A stretch of DNA of 64,000 nucleotides from Zea mays (Eukaryota > Streptophyta > Magnoliopsida > Poales > Poaceae), in contig NC_050102.1 of the NCBI RefSeq assembly GCF_902167145.1, forward strand, positions 13,950,850 through 14,014,849. Reading direction: 5' to 3'. Shown in pieces: positions 43,464 to 54,369 of the stretch (its first letter is position 1; the number at the start of each line of letters is the position of its first letter). Position numbers and translations under genes: made by a program. The notes under the pieces are model-generated. The model was not told the origin of the DNA, did no database searches, and saw only the letters and a program-made list of their open reading frames with translations.

Positions 43464-45818
43464 ATGGTGGTCAACAACGAGAAGGAGTCCATCTTCAATG
43501 AGTCGAAAGATGACAAGCCTATGGACTCGGGCTCGAGCCACAAAAGAAGAGACGGGAAGAAGAAGAAGACAAGGCACATCAAGGAGATCATCTACTACGA
43601 TGACAGCGACGAATCCACTTCTTCCCAAAAGGACGATGACGACTACGAGAAAAAGAAAACAGTCAATTCAAACTTTTCTTTTGATTATTCTCGTATTCCG
43701 CAAAGCACAAATGCTCATTTACTCTCCATTCCACTTGGTAAACCTCCTCACTTTGATGGAGAGGACTACGGATTTTGGAGTCACAAAATGCGTAGTCATT
43801 TGTTCTCTCTCCATCCAAGCATATGGGAGATAGTCGAGAATGGAATGCATTTTGATAGCAGTGATAGTCCCATGTTTATCAATGAGCAAATTCACAAAAA
43901 TGCACAAGCTACTACTGTTCTTCTAGCATCATTGTGCAGGGATGAATACCATAAAGTGAGCGGCTTGGATAACGCCAAGAAGATTTGGGACACCCTCAAA
44001 ATCTCACATGAGGGGAACGACGTCACCATGCTCACCAAGATGGAGTTGGTGGAGGGCGAACTCGGGAGATTCGCTATGATAAGGGGGGAGGAGCCAACCC
44101 AAACATACAACCGGCTCAAGACCCTTGTCAACAAGATAAGGAGCTATGGAAGCACGCGATGGACGGATCACGACGTCGTCCGCCTAATGCTAAGGTCCTT
44201 TACTGTTCTTGATCCTCATCTTGTGAACAATATTCGTGAGAATCCTAGGTACACCAAGATGACGCCTGAGGAGATACTTGGAAAGTTCGTAAGCGGGCGG
44301 ATGATGATCAAGGAGGCTAGATACGTGGATGATGCATTGAATGGTCCAATCCAAGAGCCTCAAACTATCGCTCTCAAAGCAATGAGAAGCAAGGAGGCGC
44401 TACCAAGCAAGGTGGCGCAAATTGAGGCGGCCGAGCTTAATGATGAAGAAATGGCCCTCATCATCAAGCGCTTCAAGACGGCGCTAAGGGGTCGCAAAGA
44501 GCATCCCAACAAGACCAAGACGAAGGGGAAGCGCTCGTGCTTCAAATGTGGTAAGATTGGTCACTTTATCGCTAATTGTCCTGATAATGATAGTGACCAG
44601 GAAAAGAAGAGTGGAAAATGGGAAAAGAAGAAGAATTACAAGAAGGCAAAGGGCGAGGCACATATTGGAAAGGAGTGGGATTCGGATTGCTCCACATCCG
44701 ACTCCGACAACGAAGGACTCGCCGCCACCGCCTTCAACAAGTCATTCCTCTTCCCCAACGAGCATCACACATGCCTCATGGCTAAGGAGAAGAAAGTAAG
44801 TACTCGAAACTCTACTTATGCTTCTTCTAGTGAGGATGAGTCTAGTGATGATGATGAAATAGACTATTCATGCTTATTTAAGGGCTTAGATAGATCTAAG
44901 ATTGACAAGATTAATGAATTAATTGATGCTTTAAATGATAAGAATAGTCTACTAGAAAAGCAAGAGGATCTTTTGTATGAAGAACATGACAAGTTTGTAG
45001 AGGCACAAAAATCCCTTGCATTAGAAATTAAAAGGAATGAAATGCTTGCTTGTGAGTTGTCTACATGCCATGATTCCATTTCTAACTTAAAGAGCATAAA
45101 TGATGATTTGAATGCTAAGTTAAAAATAACTAGTAAATCAACATCCTGTGTAGAAACTGATGTTATTTTCAATAGGTGTAAAGATCTTGATATTGATGCT
45201 TGTAGTGAACACATAGCCTCTATTGCAAAATTAAATGACGAGGTGGCTAGTATTAATGCCCAACTTAAGACTAGCAAGAGTGATTTTGATAAACTAAAAT
45301 TTGCTAGGGATGCCTACACGGTTGGTAGACACCCCTCAATTAAGGATGGGCTTGGCTTCAAGAGGGAAGCCAAGAACTTGACAAGCCATAAGGCTCCCAT
45401 CTCCGCCAAGGAGAAAGGGAAGGCCCCTATGGCTAGTAGTACTAAAAAGAACCATGCTTTTATGTACAATGATAGAAGACAGTCTTATAGGAGTTGTAAT
45501 ACTTATGATGCTTTTGACTCTAATGCCATGTTTGCTTCTAGTTCTTCCTATATGCATGGTAGAAATGTGTTTAGAAGAAATGTTGTTCATATGCCTAGGA
45601 GAAATGTTGTCAATATTCCTAGGAAAGTTAATGAACCTTCTACAATATATCATACTTTAAATGCTTCTTTTGCTATTTGTAGAAAGGATAGGAAGATAGT
45701 TGCTAGAAAATTAGGGGCAAAATGCAAGGGAGATAAAACTTGCATTTGGATCCCTAAGACAATTGTGACTAACCTTGTAGGACCCAACAAGAGTTGGGTA
45801 CCTAAGACCCAAGCCTAA
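43464..45818 (+). CDS. Element D gag polyprotein, intact frame
   Basis: This is a 784-residue open frame. The N-terminus is acidic and lysine-rich. The Copia gag core (UBN2-like) includes PPHFDGEDYGFWSHKMRSHL, then KIWDTLKISHEGNDVTMLTK, then EEPTQTYNRLKTLVNKIRSY. One zinc knuckle CFKCGKIGHFIANC (CX2CX4HX4C) is at about residue 360. A long coiled-coil-prone C-terminal part follows (LNDKNSLLEKQEDLLYEEHD), as in Sirevirus gags. The stop is TAA at 45816-45818, and pol continues in a different frame just downstream, so pol expression needs a frame change or a separate event. Gag would form the cytoplasmic particle. Confidence 0.9.
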   Translation: MVVNNEKESIFNESKDDKPMDSGSSHKRRDGKKKKTRHIKEIIYYDDSDESTSSQKDDDDYEKKKTVNSNFSFDYSRIPQSTNAHLLSIPLGKPPHFDGEDYGFWSHKMRSHLFSLHPSIWEIVENGMHFDSSDSPMFINEQIHKNAQATTVLLASLCRDEYHKVSGLDNAKKIWDTLKISHEGNDVTMLTKMELVEGELGRFAMIRGEEPTQTYNRLKTLVNKIRSYGSTRWTDHDVVRLMLRSFTVLDPHLVNNIRENPRYTKMTPEEILGKFVSGRMMIKEARYVDDALNGPIQEPQTIALKAMRSKEALPSKVAQIEAAELNDEEMALIIKRFKTALRGRKEHPNKTKTKGKRSCFKCGKIGHFIANCPDNDSDQEKKSGKWEKKKNYKKAKGEAHIGKEWDSDCSTSDSDNEGLAATAFNKSFLFPNEHHTCLMAKEKKVSTRNSTYASSSEDESSDDDEIDYSCLFKGLDRSKIDKINELIDALNDKNSLLEKQEDLLYEEHDKFVEAQKSLALEIKRNEMLACELSTCHDSISNLKSINDDLNAKLKITSKSTSCVETDVIFNRCKDLDIDACSEHIASIAKLNDEVASINAQLKTSKSDFDKLKFARDAYTVGRHPSIKDGLGFKREAKNLTSHKAPISAKEKGKAPMASSTKKNHAFMYNDRRQSYRSCNTYDAFDSNAMFASSSSYMHGRNVFRRNVVHMPRRNVVNIPRKVNEPSTIYHTLNASFAICRKDRKIVARKLGAKCKGDKTCIWIPKTIVTNLVGPNKSWVPKTQA

Positions 45819-45825
45819 ATTTGCC

Positions 45826-46941
45826 TTGCAGGTTTATGCATCCGGGGGTTCAAGCTGGATTATCGACAGCGGATGCACAAACCATATGATGGGGGAGAAG
45901 AAGATGTTCACCTCCTACGTCAAAAACAAGGATTCCCAAGATTCAATAATATTCGGTGATGGGAATCAAGGCAAGGTAAAAGGGTTAGGTAAAATTGCTA
46001 TTTCATCCGAGCACTCTATATCCAATGTGTTTTTAGTTGAGTCTCTTGGATATAATTTGTTATCTGTTAGTCAATTATGCAATATGGGATATAATTGTCT
46101 ATTCACAAATGTAGATGTGTCTGTCTTTAGAAGAAGTGATGGTTCACTAGCTTTTAAGGGTGTATTAGACGGCAAACTTTACTTAGTTGATTTTGCAAAA
46201 GAGGAGGCCGGTCTAGATGCATGCTTAATTGCTAAGACTAGCATGGGCTGGCTGTGGCATCGCCGCTTAGCACATGTGGGGATGAAGAACCTTCACAAGC
46301 TTCTAAAGGGAGAACACGTAATAGGTCTAACCAATTTAACTTTCGAAAAAGATAGACCTTGTGCAGCTTATCAAGCAGGTAAACAAGTGGGAGGAGCACA
46401 TCACAGCAAGAATGTGATGACCACATCAAGACCTTTGGAGCTGCTACACATGGACCTCTTCGGACCCGTCGCCTATCTAAGTATAGGAGGAAGTAAGTAT
46501 GGTCTTGTTATAGTTGATGACTTTTCCCGCTTCACTTGGGTATTCTTTTTGCAGGATAAACCTGAAACCCAAGGGACCCTCAAGCGCTTCCTAAGAAGAG
46601 CTCAAAACGAGTTTGAGCTCAAGGTGAAAAAGATAAGGAGCGACAATGGGTCCGAGTTCAAGAACCTTCAAGTGGAGGAATACCTTGAGAAGGAAGGGAT
46701 CAAGCATGAGTTCTCCGCTCCCTACACACCACAGCAAAATGGTGTGGTAGAGAGGAAGAACATGACGCTAATAGACATGGCGAGGACGATGCTTGGAGAG
46801 TTCAAGACCCCCGAGCGTTTTTGGTCGGAAGCCGTGAACACGGCTTGCCACGCCATCAACAGGGTCTACCTTCATCGCCTCCTCAAGAAGACGTCATATG
46901 AGCTACTAACCGGTAACAAACCCAATGTTTCGTATTTTTGA
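45826..46941 (+). pseudogene. Element D protease and integrase part of pol
   Basis: The frame opens in the linker before the protease; there is no ATG at the junction. The protease core is SSWIIDSGCTNHM. The integrase zinc region begins HRRLAHVGMKNLHKLL, but the second pair of ligands reads CAAYQAG, so the last Cys of the HHCC set is Tyr. The DDE core is intact at LLHMDLFGP, RSDNGSEFK and QNGVVERKN. A TGA at 46939-46941 ends the frame inside the conserved region after the core. The downstream RT segment is in the same frame. The TGA is consistent with a C-to-T change at a CG site, which I infer and cannot prove. Confidence 0.88.
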
Positions 46942-48345
46942 GTTTTTGGGAGTAAATGCTACATTCTAGTGAAGAAGGGTAGGAATTCCAAATTTGCTCC
47001 CAAAGCCGTAGAAGGGTTTTTGTTAGGTTATGACTCAAATACAAAGGCGTATAGAGTCTTCAACAAATCATCGGGTTTGGTTGAAGTCTCTAGCGACGTT
47101 GTATTTGATGAGACTAATGGCTCTCCAAGAGAGCAAGTTGTTAATTGTGATGATATAGATGAAGAAGATGTTCCAACGGCCGCAATACGCACCATGGCGA
47201 TTGGAGATGTGCGACCACAAGAACAAGATGAGCAAGATCAACCTTCTTCCTCAACAATGGTGCAAATCCCATCTCAAAATGATGAACAGGAGGTGTGTGA
47301 TCAAGGGGGAGCACAAGATGATCATGCAATGGAGGAAGAAGTGCAACCGGCACCTCCAACCCAAGTTCGAGCGATGATTCAAAGGGATCATCCCGTCGAC
47401 CAAGTTTTGGGTGATATTAGCAAGGGAGTAACTACTCGATCTCGATTAGTTAATTTTTGTGAGCATTACTCCTTTGTCTCTTCTATTGAGCCTTTCAGGG
47501 TAGAAGAGGCCTTGCTAGATCCGGATTGGGTGTTGGCCATGCAGGAGGAGCTCAACAACTTCAAAAGAAATGAAGTTTGGACACTTGTGCCTCGTCCCAA
47601 GCAAAATGTTGTGGGAACCAAGTGGGTGTTCCGCAACAAACAAGACGAGCACGGGGTGGTGACAAGGAACAAGGCACGACTTGTGGCAAAAGGTTATGCC
47701 CAAGTCGCAGGTTTGGACTTTGAGGAGACTTTTGCTCCTGTGGCTAGGCTAGAGTCCATTCGTATTTTGCTAGCATATGTCGCTCACCATTCTTTCAGGT
47801 TGTTCCAAATGGATGTGAAGAGCGCTTTCCTCAACGGGCCGATAAAGGAGGAGGTGTACGTGGAGCAACCCCCTGGCTTCGAGGATGAACGGTACCCCGA
47901 CCACGTGTGTAAGCTCTATAAGGCGCTCTATGGACTTAAGCAAGCCCCAAGAGCATGGTATGAATGCCTTAGAGACTTTTTAATTGCTAATGCTTTCAAG
48001 GTTGGGAAAGCCGATCCAACTCTTTTTACTAAGACTTGTGATGGTGATCTTTTTGTGTGCCAAATTTATGTCGATGACATAATATTTGGTTCTACTAACC
48101 AAAAGTCTTGTGAAGAGTTTAGTAGGGTGATGACTCAGAAATTCGAGATGTCGATGATGGGCGAGTTAAGCTACTTCCTTGGGTTCCAAGTGAGGCAACT
48201 CAAGGATGGAACCTTCATCTCTCAAACGAAGTACACACAAGATTTGATCAAGAGGTTTGGGATGAAGGACGCCAAGCCCGCAAAGACTCCGATGGGAACC
48301 GACGGACACACGGACCTCAACAAAGGAGGTAAGTCCGTTGATTAA
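46942..48345 (+). pseudogene. Element D reverse transcriptase part of pol
   Basis: The segment resumes in frame after the TGA ([12 protein letters not shown] is readable). It has an acidic linker and then the Copia [74 protein letters not shown] and the catalytic [12 protein letters not shown]. It ends at a TAA at 48343-48345, just before the MIGSLLYL motif. The RNase H segment continues in the same frame. Confidence 0.9.
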
Positions 48346-48360
48346 AAAGCATACCGGTCT

Positions 48361-48963
48361 ATGATAGGGTCTTTACTTTATTTATGCGCTAGTAGACCGG
48401 ATATTATGCTTAGCGTATGCATGTGTGCTAGATTTCAATCTGATCCAAGGAAGTGTCACTTAGTGGCCGTGAAGCGAATTCTTAGATATTTAGTCGCTAC
48501 GCCTTGCTTCGGGATCTGGTATCCAAAGGGGTCTACCTTTGACTTGATTGGATATTCAGACTCCGACTATGCTGGATGTAAGGTCGATAGGAAGAGTACA
48601 TCGGGGACGTGCCAATTCTTAGGAAGGTCCCTGGTGTCATGGAGTTCTAAGAAACAAACCTCCGTTGCCCTATCCACCGCTGAGGCCGAGTACGTTGCCG
48701 CAGGACAGTGTTGCGCGCAACTACTTTGGATGAGGCAAACCCTCAGGGACTTTGGCTACAATCTGAGCAAAGTCCCACTCCTATGTGATAATGAGAGTGC
48801 TATCCGCATGGCGGATAATCCTGTTGAACACAGCCACACTAAGCGCATAGACATCCGGCATCACTTTTTGAGAGACCACCAGCAAAAGGGAGATATCGAA
48901 GTGTTTCATGTTAGCTCCGAGAACCAACTAGCCGATATCTTTACCAAGCCTCTACATGAGTAG
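48361..48963 (+). pseudogene. Element D RNase H part of pol
   Basis: The frame contains MIGSLLYLCASRPDIMLSVC and the RNase H catalytic positions in YSDSDYAGCKVDRKSTSG (Asp), LSTAEAEYVAAGQCC (Glu) and LLCDNESAIRMADNP (Asp). It ends with IRHHFLRDHQQKGDIEV and the usual ENQLADIFTKPLHE, so the C-terminus is complete. It is cut off from RT only by the TAA just upstream. Confidence 0.9.
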
Positions 48964-49808
48964 ACCTTTTGCAAGTTGCGTAGTGAGCTAAATGTCTTAG
49001 ATTCGCGGAACTTGGATTGATTTATAGCATACATGTGTTTATGCCTTTGATCATGTTCCTTATGCATTTTGTTGCTTAATTATGGTGCTCAAGTTGTACA
49101 AGCACTCCCCGGACCTCACAAGTCCGTTGCAAAGTGATGCACATATCTAGGGGGAGATGTGTTACAACTTGAACCTTTGAGACTAACTATGTGCTTGAGT
49201 TTGCTTGATTTAGTCTCGAAGGAGGATTGAAAGGGAAAAGGTGGACTTGGACCATGCAAGACTTCCACTGCACTCCGATGAACGAGTAACTCATTCCAAG
49301 TTCATCTCATGCACTCTTATTGCCTTTATATTCTTATTGAAGATTTTGGTGAGGCAATGGGGTTCTGGGGCCAAGATTGATCCCATTTTGGTGCTTGATG
49401 CCAAAGGGGGAGAAAATAAAGGCCAAAACAATAAATGGATCAGCTACCACTTGAGAATTTTGAAAATAATAGAATAGAGCTTTTGTTTTCAAAAATACTC
49501 TTATTGGCTCTTTTTGTCAAAAGTTGGATTCATGTGGGGAGAAGTGTTGATTATGGGAAAAAGGGGGAGTTTTTGAAATCTTGAATCAATTTCTCTTGGA
49601 ACGACTCTCTTCATGTCTTAACAAGTGTGTTTGACTTAGAGATAGAAAATTGAGTTTGATTTTCAAAAACAAACCAAGTGGTGGCAAAGAGTGATCCATA
49701 TATGCCAAATATGAATCAAAACAATTTTGAGTTCTCATTTGCATTGATATTTCACTTGTTCTAGTTGCTTTATGTTGTGTTGGCATAAATCACCAAAAAG
49801 GGGGAGAT
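48964..49808 (+). other. Element D 3' non-coding region with multiple polypurine tracts
   Basis: GGGGGAG-type tracts occur near 49,150, 49,405 and 49,563, and immediately before the LTR at 49,797-49,807. Repeated polypurine tracts upstream of the 3' LTR are typical of Sireviruses. No env-like protein is recognised; a 78-residue frame at 49241-49477 has no supporting feature. Confidence 0.7.
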
Positions 49809-51022
49809 TGAAAGGGAAATGTGCCCTTGGGCCATTTCTAAGTATTTTGGTGATTGAGTGCCAACGCAAGTGCTTTTGTGTTAATCTATGCAAAGTGGTG
49901 GACAAAGTGCAAATCATGTCAAAAGGTATGTTTCTAGACTTAGTACATTGTTTATGGACTAATGTATTGTGTCTAAGTGCTGGAAACAGGAAAAATTGAA
50001 TTGAAAATGAGATGGCTAAGTTCTGTCAAAGTCAGAGCAGTCTGGGTGCACCGGACTGTCTGGTGGTGCACCGGACAGTGTCCGGTGCGCCAGGCTGGCT
50101 CGAGCGAACTGGCCGCTCTCGGGAATTCATCGGCGACGTACGGCTATAATTCACCGGACTGTCCGGTGTGCACCGGACTGTCCGGTGAGCCAACGGTCGG
50201 CCGGGCCAACGGTCGGCTGCGCGATCTGCGCAAGACACGTGGCAAAGCCAACGGTCGGGAGGGGGCACCGGACTGTCCGGTGCGCCAACGGCTCCCAGGC
50301 GCCAACGGTCGGTTTCGCCAGGAAAGGAAAAAAATCCGCACCGGACTGTCCGGTGCACCAGGCGACAGAAGGCAAGATTTGCCTTCCTGGAATGCTCTCA
50401 ACGGCTCCTAGCTGCCTTGGGGCTATAAAAGGGACCCCTAGGCGCATGGAGGAGAACACCAAGCATCCTCTAAGCATTCCTAAGCACTAAGACATCGATT
50501 CCGCGCCTTTGATTCTTTGCGATAGCAATTAGAGCTCTAGTCGAGTTGTGAACTCATTAAGTCGTGTTGAGAGCTCTTGTTGCGACTTGTGTGTGTGGTG
50601 TTGCTGTGATTTCTTGTCTTGAGTGTGTTGCTTATCCCTCTCTTACTCTGTGCTTCTTTGTGAACATCAAAAGTGTAAGGGCGAGAGGCTCCAAGTTGTG
50701 GAGATTCCTCGCGAACAGGATAAGAAAAGAAAAGCAAAATACCGTGGTATTCAAGTTGATCATTGGATCACTTGAGAGGAGTTGAGTGCAACTCTCGTCC
50801 GTTGGGACGCCACAACGTGGAGTAGGCAAGTTTTGTACTTGGCCGAACCACGGGATAAACCACTGTGTCATCTCTGTGTTGATCTCTTTGTTGTTATCGT
50901 GTTGTGCAAGTTCTCCTTTCTAGCCACTTGGCGATTATTGTGCTAACACTTAACCAAGTTTTTGTGGCTTAAGTTTCAAGTTTCACAGGATCACCTATTC
51001 ACCCCCCCTTTAGGTGCTCTCA
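49809..51022 (+). repeat. Element D 3' LTR
   Basis: It is 1,214 bp and ends GGTGCTCTCA. The TATA box is at 50424-50431. It has fewer palindrome copies than the 5' LTR. Elsewhere only scattered differences were seen. Confidence 0.93.
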
Positions 51023-51027
51023 GCTGT

Positions 51028-51529
51028 GCGCAGGAAAGCTTCGGCACGACAGCAGAAAAGGGGAACCGACTTAAAGATGAAAAGGCAAATCAGACCTCGA
51101 AGAATTACTATAGAGTTATTAGCAAATGTAAAGGGCATGAATGTAATTCTACATGGGTTGCGTCCCTTGCCTATAAATAGATGAACAGTACTCCCGTACT
51201 GTTCACGCTGACTTGGCATTCGCTTTTTGCATCACGCCTGTACCCTTACTTTCCGTCAAACCGAAGGTACATCTATAATTTGTCATTTAAATATGGTAAT
51301 GCAAATAAAAATAAGTTGATGATAATGTTTATATTATAATTCATATTTCGTATATGAATTCTTTCTCATCATTTATTGTGCTTACGAAGGTTTTTCCTTC
51401 ACAACCTTCGTCCGGAATTCATTATATCCGAAGGGTAATAATGTCCCGAAGGACGAAGGGCTTTAACATTTAACATTTTTCATGTTGCCTTGTTATTAAC
51501 TCTTAACATTTGAGAACAAGTCCCCAACA
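51028..51529 (+). repeat. Element C 3' LTR, second segment
   Basis: It continues from the GCTGT duplication with GCGCAGGAAAGCTTCGGCAC and ends CCCCAACA. It has the same TATA box (51172-51179) and 9-bp inverted repeat as the 5' LTR. It is nearly identical to the corresponding part of the 5' LTR. Confidence 0.92.
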
Positions 51530-51534
51530 GTTTG

Positions 51535-52375
51535 TAACGTCGCATGTCTCCTCTTTTATAGCTGAAGGGGGCATGCACAAAGGTACTGGGCCCCGACATG
51601 TGGGCCCAGGGACATAAAGAATATAACACTTGGGGTCACAAATGTTTGCTGCTGGAGCAATCTTCTTGTGCCCTGACATTCGAGATCTGTGTATCCTCGG
51701 CGTGCAGAGGAAGCTTCTTGTAGAAGGGATGATGAGTACAGTGTGCCGCTCGGCACGGGCGCACTGTTTGTCAACAGACTGGACAGGCGCGCCGTCTGCT
51801 GGGCGACCCTATCGCCGCCTGCCAGCAGATTGGACAGGACACATTAAATGCTGAGAGGGCACATCGCTCGTCAGCGTGGTGGCAGGCGGCGCGTCCTCTC
51901 CATAATAAATGCAGAGGCTGCGCGGCGTTATGGGCCTCGCGTCAGGCCCAGCCCGTTGGCTTATGTCACGGGCCACAAGCCACGCGGCAGCAGCGGGTTT
52001 CTGCCTGAGCGGGGAGCGCAGGGCAGCGCCTGGACACGTGTCAGCACCAGACCCTTACTCAAGCTAGGGTCCTCCCCGTCCCGGGACCTTGCTAAGGCCC
52101 GGACCTTACTCGGCGGGACCTGGGGCCTACCCGAGGGACCCGGCATGCCTTCTTGGAAGCCCCGGACTTGTATGCACAGGGGTCCGGTGTCCTACTGTGG
52201 GGATCCAGACCCAATGATGCATCCTGGGATGTATTACCTTCCCTTGCCACATGGTACCTTTAGACCTGCCCATGTGGTGGGGTTGGGTGCCGTTCTCCGT
52301 GTGACCTAGAGACGTTGTACATGTACAGCGCCTTCATACTGTAGAAGAGGGTACCCCTGATTCAGGGTACCGACA
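51535..52375 (-). repeat. Element B left LTR (its 3' LTR), second segment
   Basis: It continues after the GTTTG duplication with TAACGTCGCATGTCTCC and ends GGGTACCGACA. On the minus strand it starts TGTCGGTACCCTGAATCAGG and has TATAAAAG at about 51,560-51,553. The full LTR without element C would be about 1,080 bp. Confidence 0.85.
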
Positions 52376-52599
52376 GTGGCCCTCGGGCCCGCCTCAGGGG
52401 AGGATGCGAGCCTGCAGGTGGGGCCAAAGCTTGATTAGCGGTTGGCCTGCCGCCCCTGCGCGCCTGTTGACGCAATTACTGCCGGCCCGCCTATGGTCAT
52501 GCGACTGCCACACCTATTCCCGTGGTTGACTGGCCCATGATTTTCATACTTAATGCCACCGCTGGGCCATGCGCGGGCTGCCTCGAGTCGCTGCACTGG

Positions 52600-53720
52600 T
52601 TCTGAAAACTTATCTTTTCAGTTTTTCGTGACGGCCCCAAGAAGACGTGGCATTGGCGCGAGCGACGGTGCGGTTTTTCCGCACCCGGTAACCGGCACGC
52701 CGGTTGTATGACATGTGGGCCTGGGCCCCCATGTTGGACCGCCGGTTGCAGCGAAGCTGAGGGGGCGCACAACCGTGGGGCGGTTGTACGCTTCTTGCAT
52801 GGCGGTTCGCCTTTTCGACCGCTGGTTTCGACGAAGATGAGGGAGCGTTTAACCGCGGGGCGGTTGCATGCTCCTTGTGCGGCGGTTCGCCTTCCTGACC
52901 GCTGGTTGCTCTGCAAATGAAGGGGCGCATAATTGCGGAGCAGTTGCACGCTCCTTGTGCGGTGGTTCGCCTTCTTCGTGCTTCGGGTCAGTCTGTATGA
53001 CATGTGGGGCCTGGCCCCCGTGTCATAGGGCGGTGACCCTGGTGCACGTCGGGGGAGACTTTGCCCGTGACGCTTCGAGGCGCGAGCGGGGAGATCTGCC
53101 TTTAAAAAGGGATCGATCTCCCGAGCAGTAGCCATGCCTTGCTCCTCTCACATTCATCGCGCCCTTCCGCCTTCGGTTGTCCAGATGGGGTGCGCTGGTG
53201 TTCTCTGGAGGGATCCACGTCAGGGTCACCCCCTCCGGCGATCTCACCGCCGGAGAGCTCGCGCTCGTGGTGGTGCTGCCGGTCTTGTCTTCTTCTTGAT
53301 GTTGTTAGAGGAGCGCAACCCCGTGAGGGTTGGCGCTCTTCCGCCATCGTTCGGCTTCAAGGATTTTCATCACACAGCCCGACCACAACCTCCGGCCGGT
53401 GGTCATCCACAAGGATGACTACCAGCCTTGTGGTGGAGAGAAGCGAGCCGAGCTGCGGCCTCCCCCTGCCCTCAGCTTCAAGGATGTTCATCATCCTCGC
53501 TGGGGTGGAAGGCGAGCCGAGTTGGGGTCCTGCCTTCCGCATGGGCTGGCGACCCGCTTCTTCCTCCAGCATTCGGGGGGAGAAGAGCGTTCACCAGCCT
53601 TGCGGAGGAGGCGAACTTCGGCTACGCGGGGTCGGCCCGCTGCAGGCGCTGTTAGCTGCCGCGTGTCTGGCTCCTCGGCCTGGATGGCTTTGGTGCCGCC
53701 TCCGGCGCTGCCTCCTGCTG
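52600..53720 (+). other. Antisense module of element B (promoter-like repeats plus reading frames)
   Basis: This region is antisense to B's gag. It has ~80-bp repeats of CGGTTG...CCTTGTGCGG words (52,771-52,990), a GTATGACATGTGGGGCCTGG word, TTTAAAAAGG at 53101-53110, and an ATG at 53134. The frames contain LEERNPVRVG, PSFGFKDFHHTARP and SSAIVRLQGFSSHSP. A 343-residue frame starts at 53139 and another frame starts at 53134. The Huck antisense module has closely matching counterparts in the same order. No domain is recognised and the coding frame is uncertain. Confidence 0.6.
52771..53000 (+). repeat. ~80-bp tandem repeats upstream of the element B antisense frame
   Basis: Unit starts are at 52771 (AACCGTGGGGCGGTTG), 52851 (AACCGCGGGGCGGTTG) and 52931 (AATTGCGGAGCAGTTG), each followed by CTCCTTGTGCGG(C/T)GGTTCGCC or a close variant. 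The spacing is exactly 80 bp. Their position upstream of a TATA-like box suggests promoter elements. Confidence 0.75.
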
Positions 53721-54369
53721 CTTAGTTGGAGCATAGTTGTCCGTCCACCGCACGAGCGATGGTCGCGCCGTGCGCAGGTCGGCCACATCCACGGCTTCTC
53801 TCGCGCCACCGGTCACACCGGGGGGGGGGGGGTCGTACAAGACGTCGTACGCCGCGGGGGCGGCGTCCGCGTTCTTGGATGGTCTTGTCCTCACTCCCGC
53901 AGTGAGGACGGGAGCGAGGACCTCTTCACATGCGCTGGGGCGGCTGCCATTCGCCGGTACGGCACTAGTGCACAGGTGCCCGCTGTCGTCGGTGCTGAGG
54001 TGGTCGCCGCCGCTGGTGAGGCTCCCCACTGCAGAGGTGGTTGCCTCCGCTGGCGAGACCGTCAGTGCCAGCTGCCGTCGGGCCTCCGACTCTTTGGCTT
54101 CAATGGCCTCGCTGTCGCCCCCCGTAGGAAGACGGCGGCGAGGACCTTTTCACAGTGGCATACGTGCTGAGGTGGTCGCCACTTCTGGCGAGTCATCGGT
54201 GCAGAGGTGGCCGCCTCCGCTGGCGAGCCGCTCGGAGCTAGCTATCCCGCGGCCCTACTGGTGTGGAGGTAGTTCATTCCTGCAGAGTAGAGATGGAACT
54301 AGGGCTCCACTTGAAAACAGATGTAATACTTTTGCTTTTTGTAAGGTACTCAAGAGTACTATTTAAGCA

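Larger units (their letters stand above)
42128..51022 (+). mobile_element. Element D: Sirevirus-type Copia LTR retrotransposon (Opie/Ji-like)
   Basis: The LTRs start TGAAAGGGAAATGTGCCC and end GGTGCTCTCA. A perfect duplication GCTGT flanks the element (42123-42127 and 51023-51027). It is 8,895 bp long. The order is LTR, initiator-Met-type primer site, large gag, protease-integrase-RT-RNase H, non-coding purine-rich region, LTR. The order integrase before RT is diagnostic of Copia. The large lysine-rich gag, the repeated GGGGGAG tracts and the LTR palindromes fit Sireviruses. Pol has two in-frame stops and one lost zinc ligand, so the copy is defective although its LTRs are very similar. Confidence 0.93.
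35291..51529 (+). mobile_element. Element C: Zeon/cinful-type gypsy LTR retrotransposon
   Basis: LTR ends are TGTTGGGGGCC...CCCCAACA. A perfect 5-bp duplication GTTTG flanks it (35286-35290 and 51530-51534). Without the nested element D and its duplicated 5 bp, the length is 7,339 bp, matching the known size of about 7.3 kb for Zeon-1, as does the 683-bp LTR. It has gag but no RT, RNase H or integrase, and it carries a large antisense gene. It is therefore non-autonomous and would need pol from a relative such as cinful. Confidence 0.9.

Noticed and set aside
49241..49477. Env-like frame downstream of the Sirevirus pol
   Set aside because: It has only 78 residues, no signal peptide or convincing membrane architecture, and sits among polypurine tracts.
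53139..54170. 343-residue frame in element B as a definite protein gene
   Set aside because: It overlaps a second frame from the ATG at 53134, and the similarity to Huck switches frame. I therefore report the region as a module and not as a coding sequence.
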